This document shows, piece after piece, positions 22,285 through 33,438 of a stretch of DNA of 64,000 nt; positions within the stretch are counted from its first letter, which is position 1; each line of letters starts with the position of its first letter. The translations under genes were made by a program, and so were the position numbers. The stretch is from Kingdonia uniflora (Eukaryota > Streptophyta > Magnoliopsida > Ranunculales > Circaeasteraceae): positions 1,292,516-1,356,515 of the forward strand of contig JACGCM010000679.1 in NCBI GenBank assembly GCA_014058105.1, written 5' to 3'. A model generated the notes under the pieces. It worked only from the letters and a program-made list of their open reading frames with translations. It was not told the origin of the DNA and ran no database searches.

Positions 22285-24430
22285 CAGTAGAGTGAGGTGG
22301 TATTACCACGAGGAAGGTACCTCGGTCCCACGAGACTTGGGGGTGGAGGTACGTAAGGATTTTATGGTGCAAGGGAGATTGCTTGGGGATATGGCTCACG
22401 AGGTCCTTATTAGTGGTCGGGTGAGGGCAACCTCTGAGAATTTCTGGCCTTACCCTAGCGAGTGGAGGTTGTCGGGCTCGTTAGCCGATTACGAGAGTGC
22501 GGGAAAAAGGATGAAGTATCTAGATGCAGTCAATGAGCGAGTGAAGGCCAGGGGTAGCGATGAGTGGATATGGCTAGACTACCAAACGTTGGTGTCCAAC
22601 CAGTGCAGCGTATACTATGGGCAGTTCGATACGGGCATAAGATTTCCTTTAGATGACCTAGCAAAAAAATGTCTGAATTCGTTTGGTCGTGTGCCCGGGC
22701 TGATGAATGGTAACTTTTACCGAGTGATAATGGGGTACCGACTGATCAATCAATCAGTGTTGCCTCATTGGAATGTTGGTTGTGCTGATATACTGGTCGT
22801 ATACAAGGCGGGATGTTGTCCTCGTGAGTGGGATGTAGTCCCCGAGGGTACGGGGAATGAGGTGGAAGAGACCGAGGCTTTGGATGAGCCGGTGTCGTCG
22901 GGTGTGACTCACTCATGCTCGCGGGTGGGTTGTGAGGGACGGCAAACCTGGACCACGGCTAAAGTAAGAAAAGTAGCGGCCAAGGTAGCCCCAGTCAAAG
23001 AGGGCGAGGTCGGGCCGTGGTGTCATAGGATCATGCGCGCCTGTACTATATAACCCAAAATTTTAGCGAGTCCAAGATATTTAAGTTACCTACGAATGGT
23101 AACTATTGGTATCGTCATCCAATCTTGGTGACCGGTGCATTTAACTTCGATGACAGGCCCAATCATCGCTTGCATCATAACGTTTATAACACCAAGTGTA
23201 CATTGCTTCTCGTATTGTAATTATAGTCCATGTTTCTATCATGTATTATTTGTGTTATCTAAGCGTTTGTTCGTTATCGTGCATGTGTGACACTTTTGAC
23301 TGTGTCGTATAAGACTTCTCGTTTGCATGTGCTCGGTTACAAAAATAAAGATTGTTAGGTATTGACAACTATTTTGAATGGTACCTTTGACACAGACAAA
23401 TACTGGTCGCCGAAGAAATACAGCGAGCCTCACATACGTGCCGCGAGTTATATTTATTCTGTATAGAGTGTGCATAGTTATAAATTTGCAGAGAGCAAGG
23501 GGATGAAGCCTCAGTTTCTGACTGCGAGAGGGAAGGATGTATCCAGCTCGACACAAGTGGCGCCCCTTGTGGCTGGACTGAGCCCTAGCCTTAGGGGTAT
23601 CAGCTGTCACACGGAGAAGGGTACCCCGACTGCGAAGTGGCAGAAAACAACAGTTATAGGTCTTATTGATGAGGACTTGGATGTTCTTCGGGGGAGGGAG
23701 AAGGAACCACTTTCTCAATCATTTGTACCCCATACAAGGATAAAGAGAAAAGTCATCTGGTTAAGGCACTAAACGATCCTCCAGCTTATCGTGCAGCGGT
23801 CGTAGCAGTTGTACCGGTAAGTACGTTCTTTTAGTCGTTTATCCTTATAGGGTTATCTTAGATGATGTTTAAATGGTTGTTTTTGTATTGTGGAGTTGTA
23901 ATGCTAAGTTAGAGCTACGGCTCGAGGAGATGTAGGCCCATCAGAAGGAGCTCATTCAGGAGGCTGTGTATCATGAGCTAGCTGAGCATGTAACGAACAT
24001 GACCACAGAGCTCGAAGAACGAGTAAAAATCTTAACTAAAGAAAAGTTGTTGGTCGAGGCTGACTTGAAGGTGCCCCATGGGTGGCTAAAGGTGCTGGCA
24101 CTGGAGAAGCAAGTACTCTGTGAACAGATCACTGGGGAGAAGCAAGTGCCGGATGGGCTGCAGGGTCGTGTCGCCGAGCTAGTGAATGGTAAAGAGTGAC
24201 TGGAGGATAAGTTTCGCCTTTCCACCGAGTGGTGGGTGGCAACGTTGGCCCTGCCGTTGCTTATTCTACGCCAAACTCGGGGCATTGCCAAGCTACGCCA
24301 TCTAGGTTATTCGGTACGACAAGGTCCTCTGCCCTTTGAAAATAAGATGGATATCACCCCCGAAGAGGAAGCCCAGCTGGCGGTGGAGGAGAAAGTAGCC
24401 CCGGAAGCAGTTGTTCAACCAAAAGTGTAG
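22285..24430 (+). pseudogene. Antisense ORF of the Tat element (Transposase_28-like), main part
   Basis: Plus strand, opposite to gag-pol. An open block of 254 codons (22292-23053) contains SENFWPYPSEW and FDTGIRFPLDDL. A second block (about 23068-23215) follows a TTTTAG acceptor-like site and contains NGNYWYRHPILVTGAF. A third (23470-23772) is followed by a strong donor CCG/GTAAGT at 23817. The last (about 23909-24430) is coiled-coil-like (HQKELIQEAV, TELEERVKILTKEKLLVEADL) with an acidic tail and two in-frame stops. The layout resembles the plant family annotated as putative gypsy type transposon (PF04195). Tat-lineage elements are known to carry such extra antisense ORFs; the function is unknown. 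The 5' end is cut off by the CACTA. Confidence 0.6.
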
Positions 24431-25455
24431 CTGTAATATCGTGTGGCAAGGCCCATAGTGCAAGGATTTGAAGATTTGTCTTTACTTTTATGAACTTGTG
24501 GTGTGTTATGGGGCCCTTTCGTGGTTCTGTCTGCTGTAAAACTATTTTTACTTATTTATAAAACGTAGTAGACGTGTGGTTCTTATAAAATACTATGGAT
24601 TTGATGTGTATGCCTGTGTGGCCTTTGTGTGTGTTGTTGGCGAGTAGTAGTCTCACGATGCCTGAATGCTAGGTGGTAGCCTGTGTTGGACTAGGGCTCG
24701 TGGTCATGGAGGTTGCCCGTCCAAGGCACTACAAGGGGGGCTAGTATTGATATAAGTGAAGTGTTAGGGGAGTCATAAATGCTACATGGAAGATCAAAAA
24801 ATGTGGATAGAGTGTGGGGCCACCTTGGGAAAAGTGGAAAGCGTTCAAGGGGCATAATAATGAGGTGAGGGGATGTTGGTTTTCCCCAAAAAACTTTAAT
24901 GAGGCACCTATACTTGGAGCCTATTAAAGGACTGAAAAGGGAGAAAAATGTAAGTAGTGTTTAAAGCTTCATCCTAAGTATTAGATTTTCAAAACATAAG
25001 ATGCAAACCCGATCGCAGGCACGGTTTGAAGCACGGGTGGCTACGTGGGTTAAATTTTATACCGAGATATACTTTGGTAATCGGGGACTGGCGGGGAAAC
25101 CATTAGTGCGGGCGTACGCTGACTCCTCTGGTCTTTCTGAGGGGTAGAGGAAAACGTAGGTGAAATGAAGGTTTTGGTATCGGATTTTGCGTGATCAAGT
25201 AAAGAACTGTATCAGCCATGAAGTGGTGCTGAGGGCCATGTCCATTGAGGACGTGAAGGTGGCCAGCTGCGAAGGACCGGGTTATGGGCTTTGGGAGAGG
25301 CCATGCCCTTATTGTATGTAATTTAGTTCTAACAACGTAGTATTTTGTGTGTTTCTTGTTTGTCTTTGTTAGTATAAAACTGAAGGAGATTTGCAATCCT
25401 GTATAATTATATGTAGCAATCCTCGTAGGACTCAGACGCGTTATTGTTTGTGCGC
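24431..25455. other. Tat1 3' noncoding region, no gene seen
   Basis: No ORF with coding character on either strand. The minus-strand open frame at 25103-25396 has no recognisable motif and I consider it chance. The segment separates the antisense ORF from the tandem array. Confidence 0.4.
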
Positions 25456-26762
25456 TCTTAGAGAATCAGTTAGGCGCAGAGTGCCCCACCACTTTATGAG
25501 TAGTCCGCGTGTGACGATGTACTTATTGTCTTCTTGATGATCCTGAAAGCATACTTAGGCGCAAAGTGCCCAATAGTCGTTTTAAGCAGTCCTCATTGGC
25601 CTAAGTACTTATTATCGTCCCAACGACCTTAAAAGAATACATAGGTGCAAAGTGCCAACAAATTTTTAAGCAGTCCTCATTGAACTAAGTATTTATTGTC
25701 GTCCCAACAACCTTGAAAGCATATTTAGGCACGAACGGTCCAACAATCTTTGTAAGTAGTTCTCGTTGGACTATGTACTTATTACTGTTTTAGCGACCTT
25801 AAAAGCATACTTAGGCGCGAAGTGTCCAACCAATTTTTAAACAGTCCTTGTTGGACTAAGTATTTATTATCATTTTAACGACCGCAAAAGTATACTTAGG
25901 CGCTAAGTGCCCAACCACTTTTGAAGGAGTCTTCGTTGGACAAAGTACTTATTATCGTCGCAGCGACCTTAAAAGCATACTTAGGCCCAAAAGGTTCAAC
26001 AATCTTTTTGAGCATTTCTCGTTGGACTATGAACTTATTGTCGTCCTAATGACCTTAAAAGCATATTTAGGCGCGAAGGTTCTAACAATCTTTATAAGTA
26101 GTCATCGTTGGACTATGTACTTATTGTCATTTTAGCGACTGTATAAGTATACTTAGGCACTAAATGCCCAACCACTTTTGAAGTAGTCTTTGTTGGAGAA
26201 AGTACTTATTGTCGTCCCAGCGACCTTAAAAGCATACTTAGATGCGAAGTGCCCAAACAATTTTTAAGTAGTCCTCGTTGGACTAAGTATTTATTGTCAT
26301 CCCAGTGCCCTTAAAAGCATACTTAGGCGCGAAGTGCCCAACTAATTTTTACGCAGTCCTCATTAAACTAAGTATTTATATTCATTTTAGCGACCATAAA
26401 AGTCTACCTAGGCACTAAGTGCCCAACCACTTTTGAAGTAGTCTTCGTTGGACTAAGTACTTATTGTCGTCTCAACAACCTTAAAAGCATACGTAGGCAC
26501 GAAGTGCCCAACCAATTTTTAAGCAATCTTCGTTGGACTAAGTACTTATTGTCGCCCCAGTGACCTTAAAAGCCTATTTAGGCGCGAAGTACCCAACCAA
26601 TTTTTAAGCAGTCCTCGTTGGACTAAGTATTTATTGTCGTCCCAGCGACCTTAAAAGCATACTTAGGCGCGAAGGGTCCAATAATTTTTGTAAGTAGTCA
26701 TCGTTGGACTATGTACTTATTATCGTTTTAGCGACCATATAAGTATACTTAGGTGTTAAGTG
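25456..26762. repeat. Tandem array, about 85 bp unit, about 15 copies
   Basis: The unit contains CCTTAAAAGCATACTTAGGC, GCGAAGTGCCCAAC, TTTTTAAGCAGTCCTCG and TTGGACTAAGTATTTATTGT. Starts recur near 25630, 25712, 25799, 25884, 25969, 26052, 26136, 26224, 26309, 26394, 26479, 26566, 26651 and 26735. A diverged subtype (AAGTATAC, CACTAAGTGCCC, CCACTTTTGAAG) appears near 25880, 26136, 26394 and 26735, mostly every third unit (about 257 bp). It lies in the 3' noncoding part of Tat1, a region known in Tat/Ogre elements to breed satellite-like repeats. Confidence 0.87.
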
Positions 26763-27375
26763 CATACTATTTTTGTCTTGGCGAGGACGTCCTTCTTCAA
26801 GGACTCCCCTGATCACGTGAGTGCATTTTATCTTCAAAAAATGAATCTTATCTTTACGAGGATGTCATACTTTAAGGATGCCCCCAGTCATGTGAGTGTG
26901 CTTTTACTTCAAAAAACGACTCTTGTCTTTGTGAGGATGTCCTACTTCAAGGATGCCCCAGTCATGTGAGTGTGTTTTAACTTCAAAAAGTGACTCTTGT
27001 CTTTGCGAGGATGTCCTACTTCAAGGACGCCCCCAGTCATGTGAGTGCGTTTTTACTTCAAAAAATGACTCTCATATTTACGAGGATATCCTACTTCAAG
27101 GACGCCCCCTGTCTTGTGAGTGCATTTTTACTTCAAAAAATGACTCTCATCGTTGCAAGGATGTCCTACTTCAAAGACGCTCCCAGTCTTGTGAGTGCAT
27201 TTTAAATTCAAAAAACAACTCTATACTTTACGAGGATATCTTACTTCAAGGACACCTCTAGTTTTATGACTGCGTTTTTACTTCAAAAAATGACTCTCGT
27301 CTTTTGGAGGATGTCCTACTTCAAGGACGCCCCCAGTCTTGCGAGTGTATTTTTACTCCAAAAAATAACTCTTGT
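26763..27375. repeat. Second tandem array, about 75 bp unit, about 8 copies
   Basis: The unit contains GTGAGTGCGTTTTTACTTCA, AAAAATGACTCTCGTCTTTG and CGAGGATGTCCTACTTCAAG. Copies begin near 26780, 26858, 26934, 27008, 27082, 27157, 27232 and 27307. Because the unit length is mostly a multiple of three, open frames run through it on the plus strand; they only translate the repeat. It abuts the 85 bp array but has an unrelated unit. Confidence 0.85.
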
Positions 27376-27486
27376 CTTAGTGCAGCTGGGGAAGAGTATG
27401 GAGCTGAAATTGGAATTAAATATTACGGGTAGTTGTGCACGCGTATCGTATTATTACTGATTCCTCTTACGGAGGTTCTTGGCATT

Positions 27487-28663
27487 CTAGGGGGATTTGA
27501 GCTCCTCTTCATTGTTATTTAGTAGGTAGTAGGCATTTTCATTGACTACGCGGGAGATGAGGTATGAGCCTTCCCAATTAGGCTGAAGCTTGCCCTTGTT
27601 ATGATTATGAGTTGTAGGGGAGACTTTCTTCATCACGTAGTCCCCTTGGTAGAACTGCCAAGGGATCACTCGTTTGTTATAGTTTTTTTTAGTGTCTCCT
27701 GATATCAGAGCATGCGGGAATTAACTTCCTCTCTGGCTTCATCGATCAGGTTGAGGTTCCTTGTAAGGAGTTGGTCATTGATCTTACTGCCTACAACCAT
27801 GGATCTTGTTGTATTGGTGATGACCTCAGTTGGGAGTACTGCGTCAGATCCATAAGTTAGCATAAACAAGGTGAAACCCGTACTCTTATGCGGCGTTATG
27901 CGGTAGGACTACATGACGTGAGAGAGCTTGTCGACCCAGCGACCTTTGGCTGCATCCAGGCATTTACTAATACCATTAATTATCATTTTTTTTGTGGCCT
28001 CGGCCTGTCCATTACCCTGGGGATATCTGGGCTGGAGGGAAAAAATTTATGTTGTAAGGTCGGACGAACTCGGCGACTTTGTTGCCCATGAATTGTGTAC
28101 CATTGTCAATTATCAGAACTGCGGGGACGCCGAATCTTGTGATGATGTGCTTCCATAAGAAGTTGATTACCTCTTTCTTCCCTGATACGAGCGAGGGGTA
28201 TCGCTTTGACCTATTTGGTAAAGTAGTTTGTCGCAACCAACAACCATTGGTGCCTTCCGCTCGCCATAGGGAGTGCCTCGACTATATCTAATCCCCAGCT
28301 TGTAAATAGCCAAGGGCTAGAGATTGTGTGGAGGTCGATGGCGGGGGCATGTACAAGGTATCTGTTGAACTGACATTTGTTACACTTTTGCACATATGCT
28401 ATGAAGTCTTGTCTTATAGTGGGCCAGTACAGTCCCTATATCCAGACTCGGTCAGCCATGGAATGGCCCACTATGTGTGCCCCACAAATACCATCGAAGA
28501 TTTCTGTGATGACCCTTGTTACTCTGCCCTCAGCGATACAAGTGAGGTGTGGAGCGTACAGGCTCATTCGGTAAAGTTTATCGTTAATGACCGTGTACTT
28601 TCGTGCTCTTTTACAGAGGCGGGGAGGATGTGGTTTATACCGAGGAAGTCCAGGAAAGGCCAA
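27487..28663 (-). pseudogene. Tat1 integrase
   Basis: From 28663 leftwards: a zinc-binding block with IVGHSMADRVWI and KCNKCQ; the catalytic core with WGLDIVEALPMASG (first Asp), LIIDNGTQF (second Asp) and a region where the third acidic residue is expected but the frame is lost (about 28010); then a C-terminal block with PNWEGSYLISRVVNENAYYL ending about 27490. Frames shift at about 28430, 28230 and 28010, and the middle (27670-28010) holds only short open pieces. Integrase joins cDNA to host DNA; this copy is broken. Confidence 0.82.
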
Positions 28664-28686
28664 TCGGGGGTGACTGAGCTATCAGT

Positions 28687-29500
28687 TTAAATGGATGTTA
28701 CTGGGTTCTTAAGTACACTAGGCTTGTCCAAGAACTCCACCTGAATTACCCTGAGTCTGGCACCAATGATTCCTACTAAGTACGCGAGGGCGTCTGAGTG
28801 CCTATTCTCGCCACGGTAAATGTGTTCGAGGTTAATTTTTTTGAACTTGCGTAGTCGTTGTTTCAGGATTTCCATGTAATCAGACATTCTGCCGTTGGCC
28901 TAAAACATCCCGCTATGTTGATTGACGACGAGCTACGAGTCGGTAAAGATAGAAATTTTTTCCACGCCTAGGGCCAACGCTGAATCTTCCCCACACAATA
29001 ATACCTCATATTTTACTTTATTATTACTGAGAAAGAAGTTAACCCATATGGCTTTTTCAATTATGTCGTCAGTAGAAGTAGCCAACACGATCCCCAACCC
29101 GTTCCACCTGCATTGATAAACCCGTCCATGTACAGCCGCCACCCCTTAGTGTATGTCAGCTCGTCGTCCTCCAGATGGGTGTCGTGGTTCTCGTCCTCCT
29201 CATTGTGCTAGTTGTCATCGGGAATTGGGAGGTCAGTGTGGAGGTCGGTGACCGCCTGCCTTTTGATAGCGACCCTCGGCTCGATGCGGATGTCAAACTC
29301 ACTAAGAGTTATTACCCATTTTGCGAGGTGGCGAGTTTTATCATTTTTGGTGAATATCTCTCTTAATGGTTTGGTGGTGATGACCTTAATTTTATAAGTT
29401 TAGAATTACGGTCCTAATTTCTTTGAAGCATATACCAGGGCCAGGGCCAAGGGCTACTTCTCAATATTAGAGTATCGTAATTCTGCTCCCTGGAGGGTTT
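28687..29500 (-). pseudogene. Tat1 RNase H
   Basis: The minus strand shows WRVYQ-like remnants followed by VHGRVYQCRWNGLGIVLATS and NNKVKYEVLLCG (the NxAEYEALxxG position with AE changed to VK), ISIFTDS, then the C-terminal LEHIYRGENRHSDALAYL (NxxADxLA changed to HSDALA). It removes RNA from RNA-DNA hybrids. The frame is broken around 28900-28930, and an active-site Glu appears to be lost. Confidence 0.75.
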
Positions 29501-30640
29501 TACTGATGAAGTATACAGGTTTCTCAGTTCAGTTGTCCATACGTACGAGGAGTGCGTTGATGGATTCATCTATACTCCCGAGATATAAGCCCAGTAGCTC
29601 ATGTTCTTTTGGGGCACTGAGGACGGGTGGGGTGGCCAAGTATCGTAATATGTTTTGGAAAGCGGCCTCGCATTCATCGTTCTATTGGCACTTTTTATTC
29701 TCCCGGATACAATAGAATAGTGGATGGCATTTGTAGGAGGCTTGTTAAATGAAGCGGCCGAGTGCCATGATTTTTCCCACGAGGGTTTGAACTTGCTTCA
29801 GTGTTCGTGGTGGTGGCATACAGGCGAGGGCGCGGATTTGATCGGAGTTGGCCGCAATTCCTCGCTGAGTGACTAGGTGTCCGAGGAACTTCCCCGAGGA
29901 GATGCCAAAGCTGTATTTCTCTGGGTTGAGTCGTATCTTTTAGGATTGTAGCTTTGTGAAGACGGTCTCGAGGTCAGTGAGATAGTTGCCGCACAGTCCA
30001 CTCTTGACGAGCATGTCGCCAATGCATACTTCAACTGTGTTTCCCAATAGTTCTTCGAATATAGTGGTGACGAGGCGCTGGTAAGTAGATCCCATATTTT
30101 TTAGGCTGAAGGGCATAACGGTATAACAGTACAGGTTCGGCTCAGTGGTAAAGGAGGTATACTCTTGGTCCTCGGCTGCCAATGAGATTTGGTTGTACCC
30201 AGAGTAACCGTCCATGAAGGACAACCGCTCCTGTCCAGCCGTGGAATCGACTAGTCTATTATTGAGGGGGATAGGGAAGTTATAATTTAGACAGTACCGA
30301 TTGAGGTCGGTAAAATCAATACAGACTCGCGTTATCCCATTTTTCTTGGGAATAGCCACCACGTTAGCAATCCAACGTGGGCAGTCGACGGGTCGGATAA
30401 GTCACGCCTGTAGTAGCTTTAAATCTTGCCATTTATAGCCACTCATAATTGTGGAGCTATTCGGCGAGGTTTCTGCTTGACGGGGGTAGCTTTGTCGTTA
30501 ACGTATAGGTGGTGACAGGCCAATTCGGGGTCTATACCTGACATTTCATCAAACGACCAAGCAAAGATGTCTTTGTATTGCTGGAGGAGGGCGATAAGGT
30601 CTGATCGCTCGTCGCATGCCAACAAGGAACCAATATATGC
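29501..30640 (-). pseudogene. Tat1 reverse transcriptase with altered catalytic box
   Basis: Begins with DIFAWSFDEMSGIDPELACH (30540-30625), then MVAIPKKNGITRVCIDFTDL, RLSFMDGYSGYNQI, YCYTVMPFSLKNMGSTYQRL and the active-site box at about 30003-30035, which reads CIGDMLVKS where the family has Y(V/I)DDMLVKS. The first catalytic Asp is Gly, which alone would abolish polymerase activity. A frame break precedes MVAIPKK at about 30400, and stops follow to the left. Confidence 0.85.
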
Positions 30641-31520
30641 TATTCTCGTAGGGCCATCGAGGTTAATCTAATCGACTAACTCCGCGAGAGGCGGTGTCTA
30701 ATTTTTATTGAACGTGCTTATAACTGCATCGTTCTGATCAGAGGGTGGTACATTTGTAATCGTTGGCATAACTAGATTATGAGAAACGGGGGATGAGTCC
30801 ACCGTCATGGGCTCATTCCCTGTTTGTTGCTAATCCTCGATAACGATATTCTTCCCCTTTTTCTTGGAAGTCTCGCGATTCATTAAGTTTTGGAGAGAGT
30901 TGGCATAATAGATACGGGCTACACTTGACAGCCTCATATCTGGTACGGGCCAAATTTTGTGGGGAAGCATATTACCTAGTGGTAGGATGACAGGACTGCC
31001 ATCATGGCTTGGGCCCAATCGCGTCCCAGGATGCCATTGTAATAGATTGTGGGGTTATTGATGATGATGAACGTGGTGAGTATCACGACTGAGCCAGCCT
31101 ATACTTGAGTAGCGAGCTCCCCCAAATCCCGTTCAGTAGACCCGTTAAATCCTGAGTTCTATATTTTTGATTGTGTCAGGCAATCCTGCATGTTAATGTT
31201 TTGGAGAGCGTCGTAATAAAAGATGTTGGCACCACTACCAGAATCAACCAACATGCGCTTAACGAGGATACCTCCAATTATAATCCAAATTACGAGAGCG
31301 TCATCGTGCAAATAAGAGACAGAGCCGAGGTCTTGGTCAATGAAGTAGATTTCCTGCTTGTGTGGAATATCGGTGGTCGCTTCAATGTCGTGAGCCTTAC
31401 GCTGGTTCCCTGTCAGGTGATAATACTACCTTGTGGAATTGGAGACTGTATTACAGAATGGTGCCCTATTAAGATCCCCCACGATTATTTTGTACACTGC
31501 TAGATGCCCCGGTGCCCGTA
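30641..31520 (-). pseudogene. Tat1 aspartic protease region
   Basis: The minus strand at about 31200-31262 reads MLVDSGSGANIFYYDAL, with the retropepsin catalytic DSG(S) intact. The fragment at 30830-31018 is part of the linker between protease and RT. Stops and short frames surround both. The plus-strand open frame over this interval (31171-31503) is a shadow. Confidence 0.7.
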
Positions 31521-33396
31521 CGGTTATTGCAGGTTGGTTGAGTGCTTTACGAGGTAGTCTGTCAGCGGGTGGGATGAGTCACTTGAGGTACTGGGTATAA
31601 CGCCATTGGTGGAACCAGGTCTCAGTCATATTGATAAGAACGTAGCATTCCTCGTTGGCATGATCATATACGTCGTGGTGTGAGCAGTACTGGCAGCCAG
31701 GGCGGTCAGGTTTGGGGCACAGTTTCCTATAGTCGGGGTAATTCTTGATGGCGAGGAGAAGGTCTGCCCGTATTTGGGTGAGGTCGCAGGGGAAATACCA
31801 TTCCCATCGTGAGGTTTTCTGTCTGCCATTGTGGGGGGTTCTGTTTTATCACGCGAGTCATTCCCTAGCTACCTTTTGTTTCTGCCATCGTCGAGGTCAC
31901 GTTGCTGGTCCCTCGGATATTTAGAGGTGTCGGGGCGAGGGACTAGAAAAGGGGCGGATGTGGCACTCAAGATGGTGGCAGTTTACAAGGTAGATGCGCG
32001 ATTGTCGGCCTCCACGTTTTAATATTTCCTGACTTTTTCATAAAGGTGCTCGAGAGTTTCAGATCGCTTCATGTACAAGGCCTTGTAGAGTTTAGAACCG
32101 AAACTGTAGGCACCCATGAAGGCGAGGCAGGCGGTTGGTGCATCGGCCCGTTCAATGAGGGTGAACTCACTTTTTAACTTAGAGAGGAAGGAGTCGATGG
32201 TTTTGCCAATCTGTTATTTCAATGAAAGTAACTCAGCTAACTATTTTTCTGACTGCTGGTTGTGTAGGTATTTCTCGAGAAAAGCTAGCGAGAATTACTC
32301 AAATGTGGAGATAGAGTTGGGTTCGAGACTCTGAAACCAGGTTAGGTCCCCGTCGGACAAGGTCACCGGGAACAGGCGATATATGTGTTTGTCTGTTTGA
32401 TGTTGTAAGTTGATGTTGTATTAGAATTTGGAGAGGTATTGGTCGGGGTCCTGACTCCCGGTAAAGGCCTCTATCTTTGGTCGGAAGTAGCTCTGGCCTG
32501 GGACGTAGCTCCGGATGGCTGTTGTGAAAGGAGTGTTGTGGATTTGGTTGAGGGTCTCCTTGGTTAATCACTTTGTTGGATTAGTACCTTCCATCCTCTT
32601 GATTAGAGCATCTGCGGATGCGGCCGTTAATGGCTATTATTCGTGGATGCTAGTATCCCGTCTGGCTGTGACCCCACTCCTGGTGGATGACTCGTCAAAG
32701 TGGCTCTCGTGGTGTTAAACGTAGGGTGGTTCATATGAAGACGTGCCGGGATACCGGCCATGAAATCTGTCATTATAGTCGTGGTATCGTTCGTTGTAGG
32801 GTTGGTATCCATGCCCAGGGGGGGGGGGTAGGTGCGGTCATCGGGGCTATATGGTGGGAGCCACTGTGGGGCATAACCGTCACCAACCTTGCTCCGTCGT
32901 CCGCTACGAGAGCTAGGGCGCGAAGGTCATAGTACTATGGGGCGAACCGACCGGGTGGCGGTGGGTCGTTACGACTAAGCTGGTAACCCGGTCGTGTCTG
33001 CGGGAGACCCATGACGTGGTGCATTAGGGGGGGGGGAAGTGGCGGTAGCTGGCGTAGGATCGGTAGTGGTACGGGTGGCGCACGGGGCAGCAGGTATGGG
33101 CGATGAATCGGCGTGGCATGGTGCTCGTATACTGGGTCGTGAATGGGGGGCAGCGTGCGATAACCGGGTACTAGTTCGTGTGGTATGGACTCGCTGACCG
33201 AAGTAGAGATCGTTGGACCGCCTGGTGGCAGTTGAGTACTAACGACGAGAGTATCGTAGAGTGCATCGTTCGCCAGCTGTAGTTGGAGTATTTTATCCTC
33301 CATGGTGGGCATCTGCTCTTGTAATTGTAACAACACCGCTCTCATCTCGGCTAGAGCCTGCCCTTGGGATTGGTTGCGGGTAAAGACTACCATCAT
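31521..33396 (-). pseudogene. Tat1 gag with CCHC-like finger
   Basis: The likely start ATG is at 33394-33396 (MMVVFTRNQSQGQALAEMRA), followed by a Pro-rich linker to 32935. The capsid-like core is around 32050-32340 (FLSKLKSEFTLIERADA, CLAFMGAY, LYEKVRK). The nucleic-acid-binding end at about 31630-31720 reads CQYCSHHDVYDHANEECYVL, matching the YCxxHxxxGHxTExC finger of Tat and Athila gag with the Gly lost. Several stops (around 32270, 32220 and 32020) make it non-functional. Confidence 0.8.
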
Positions 33397-33423
33397 CGCT
33401 CGGTAGAAGCTGAAGAGGGGAAC

Positions 33424-33436
33424 GCAGATGGCGTCA
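33424..33436 (-). other. Tat1 primer binding site
   Basis: Minus strand TGACGCCATCTGC, two bases from the LTR end. The related Tat2 element has TGGCGCCATCTGTGC at the same place, so this is a TGGCGCC-type PBS with a G to A change. The priming tRNA is not assigned. Confidence 0.6.
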
Positions 33437-33438
33437 AT

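Noticed and set aside
25456..27375. CRISPR-like look of regularly spaced repeats.
   Set aside because: The units are directly adjacent head to tail with no unique spacers, and the DNA is plant nuclear.
26760..27460. Open frames of 64 to 102 codons with repeated CEDVLLQG or MSYFKDAPS units.
   Set aside because: They only translate the 75 bp tandem repeat, in more than one frame. There is no protein-like conservation of one frame over the others.
29175..29397. Plus-strand hydrophobic frames (VVVLVLLIVLVVIG) suggesting a membrane protein.
   Set aside because: Reverse-strand shadow of the Tat1 RNase H region; no start context or continuation.
32515..32932. Plus-strand frames opposite Tat1 gag.
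   Set aside because: The minus strand carries the Pro-rich gag linker and the known gag blocks. The plus frames lack motifs.
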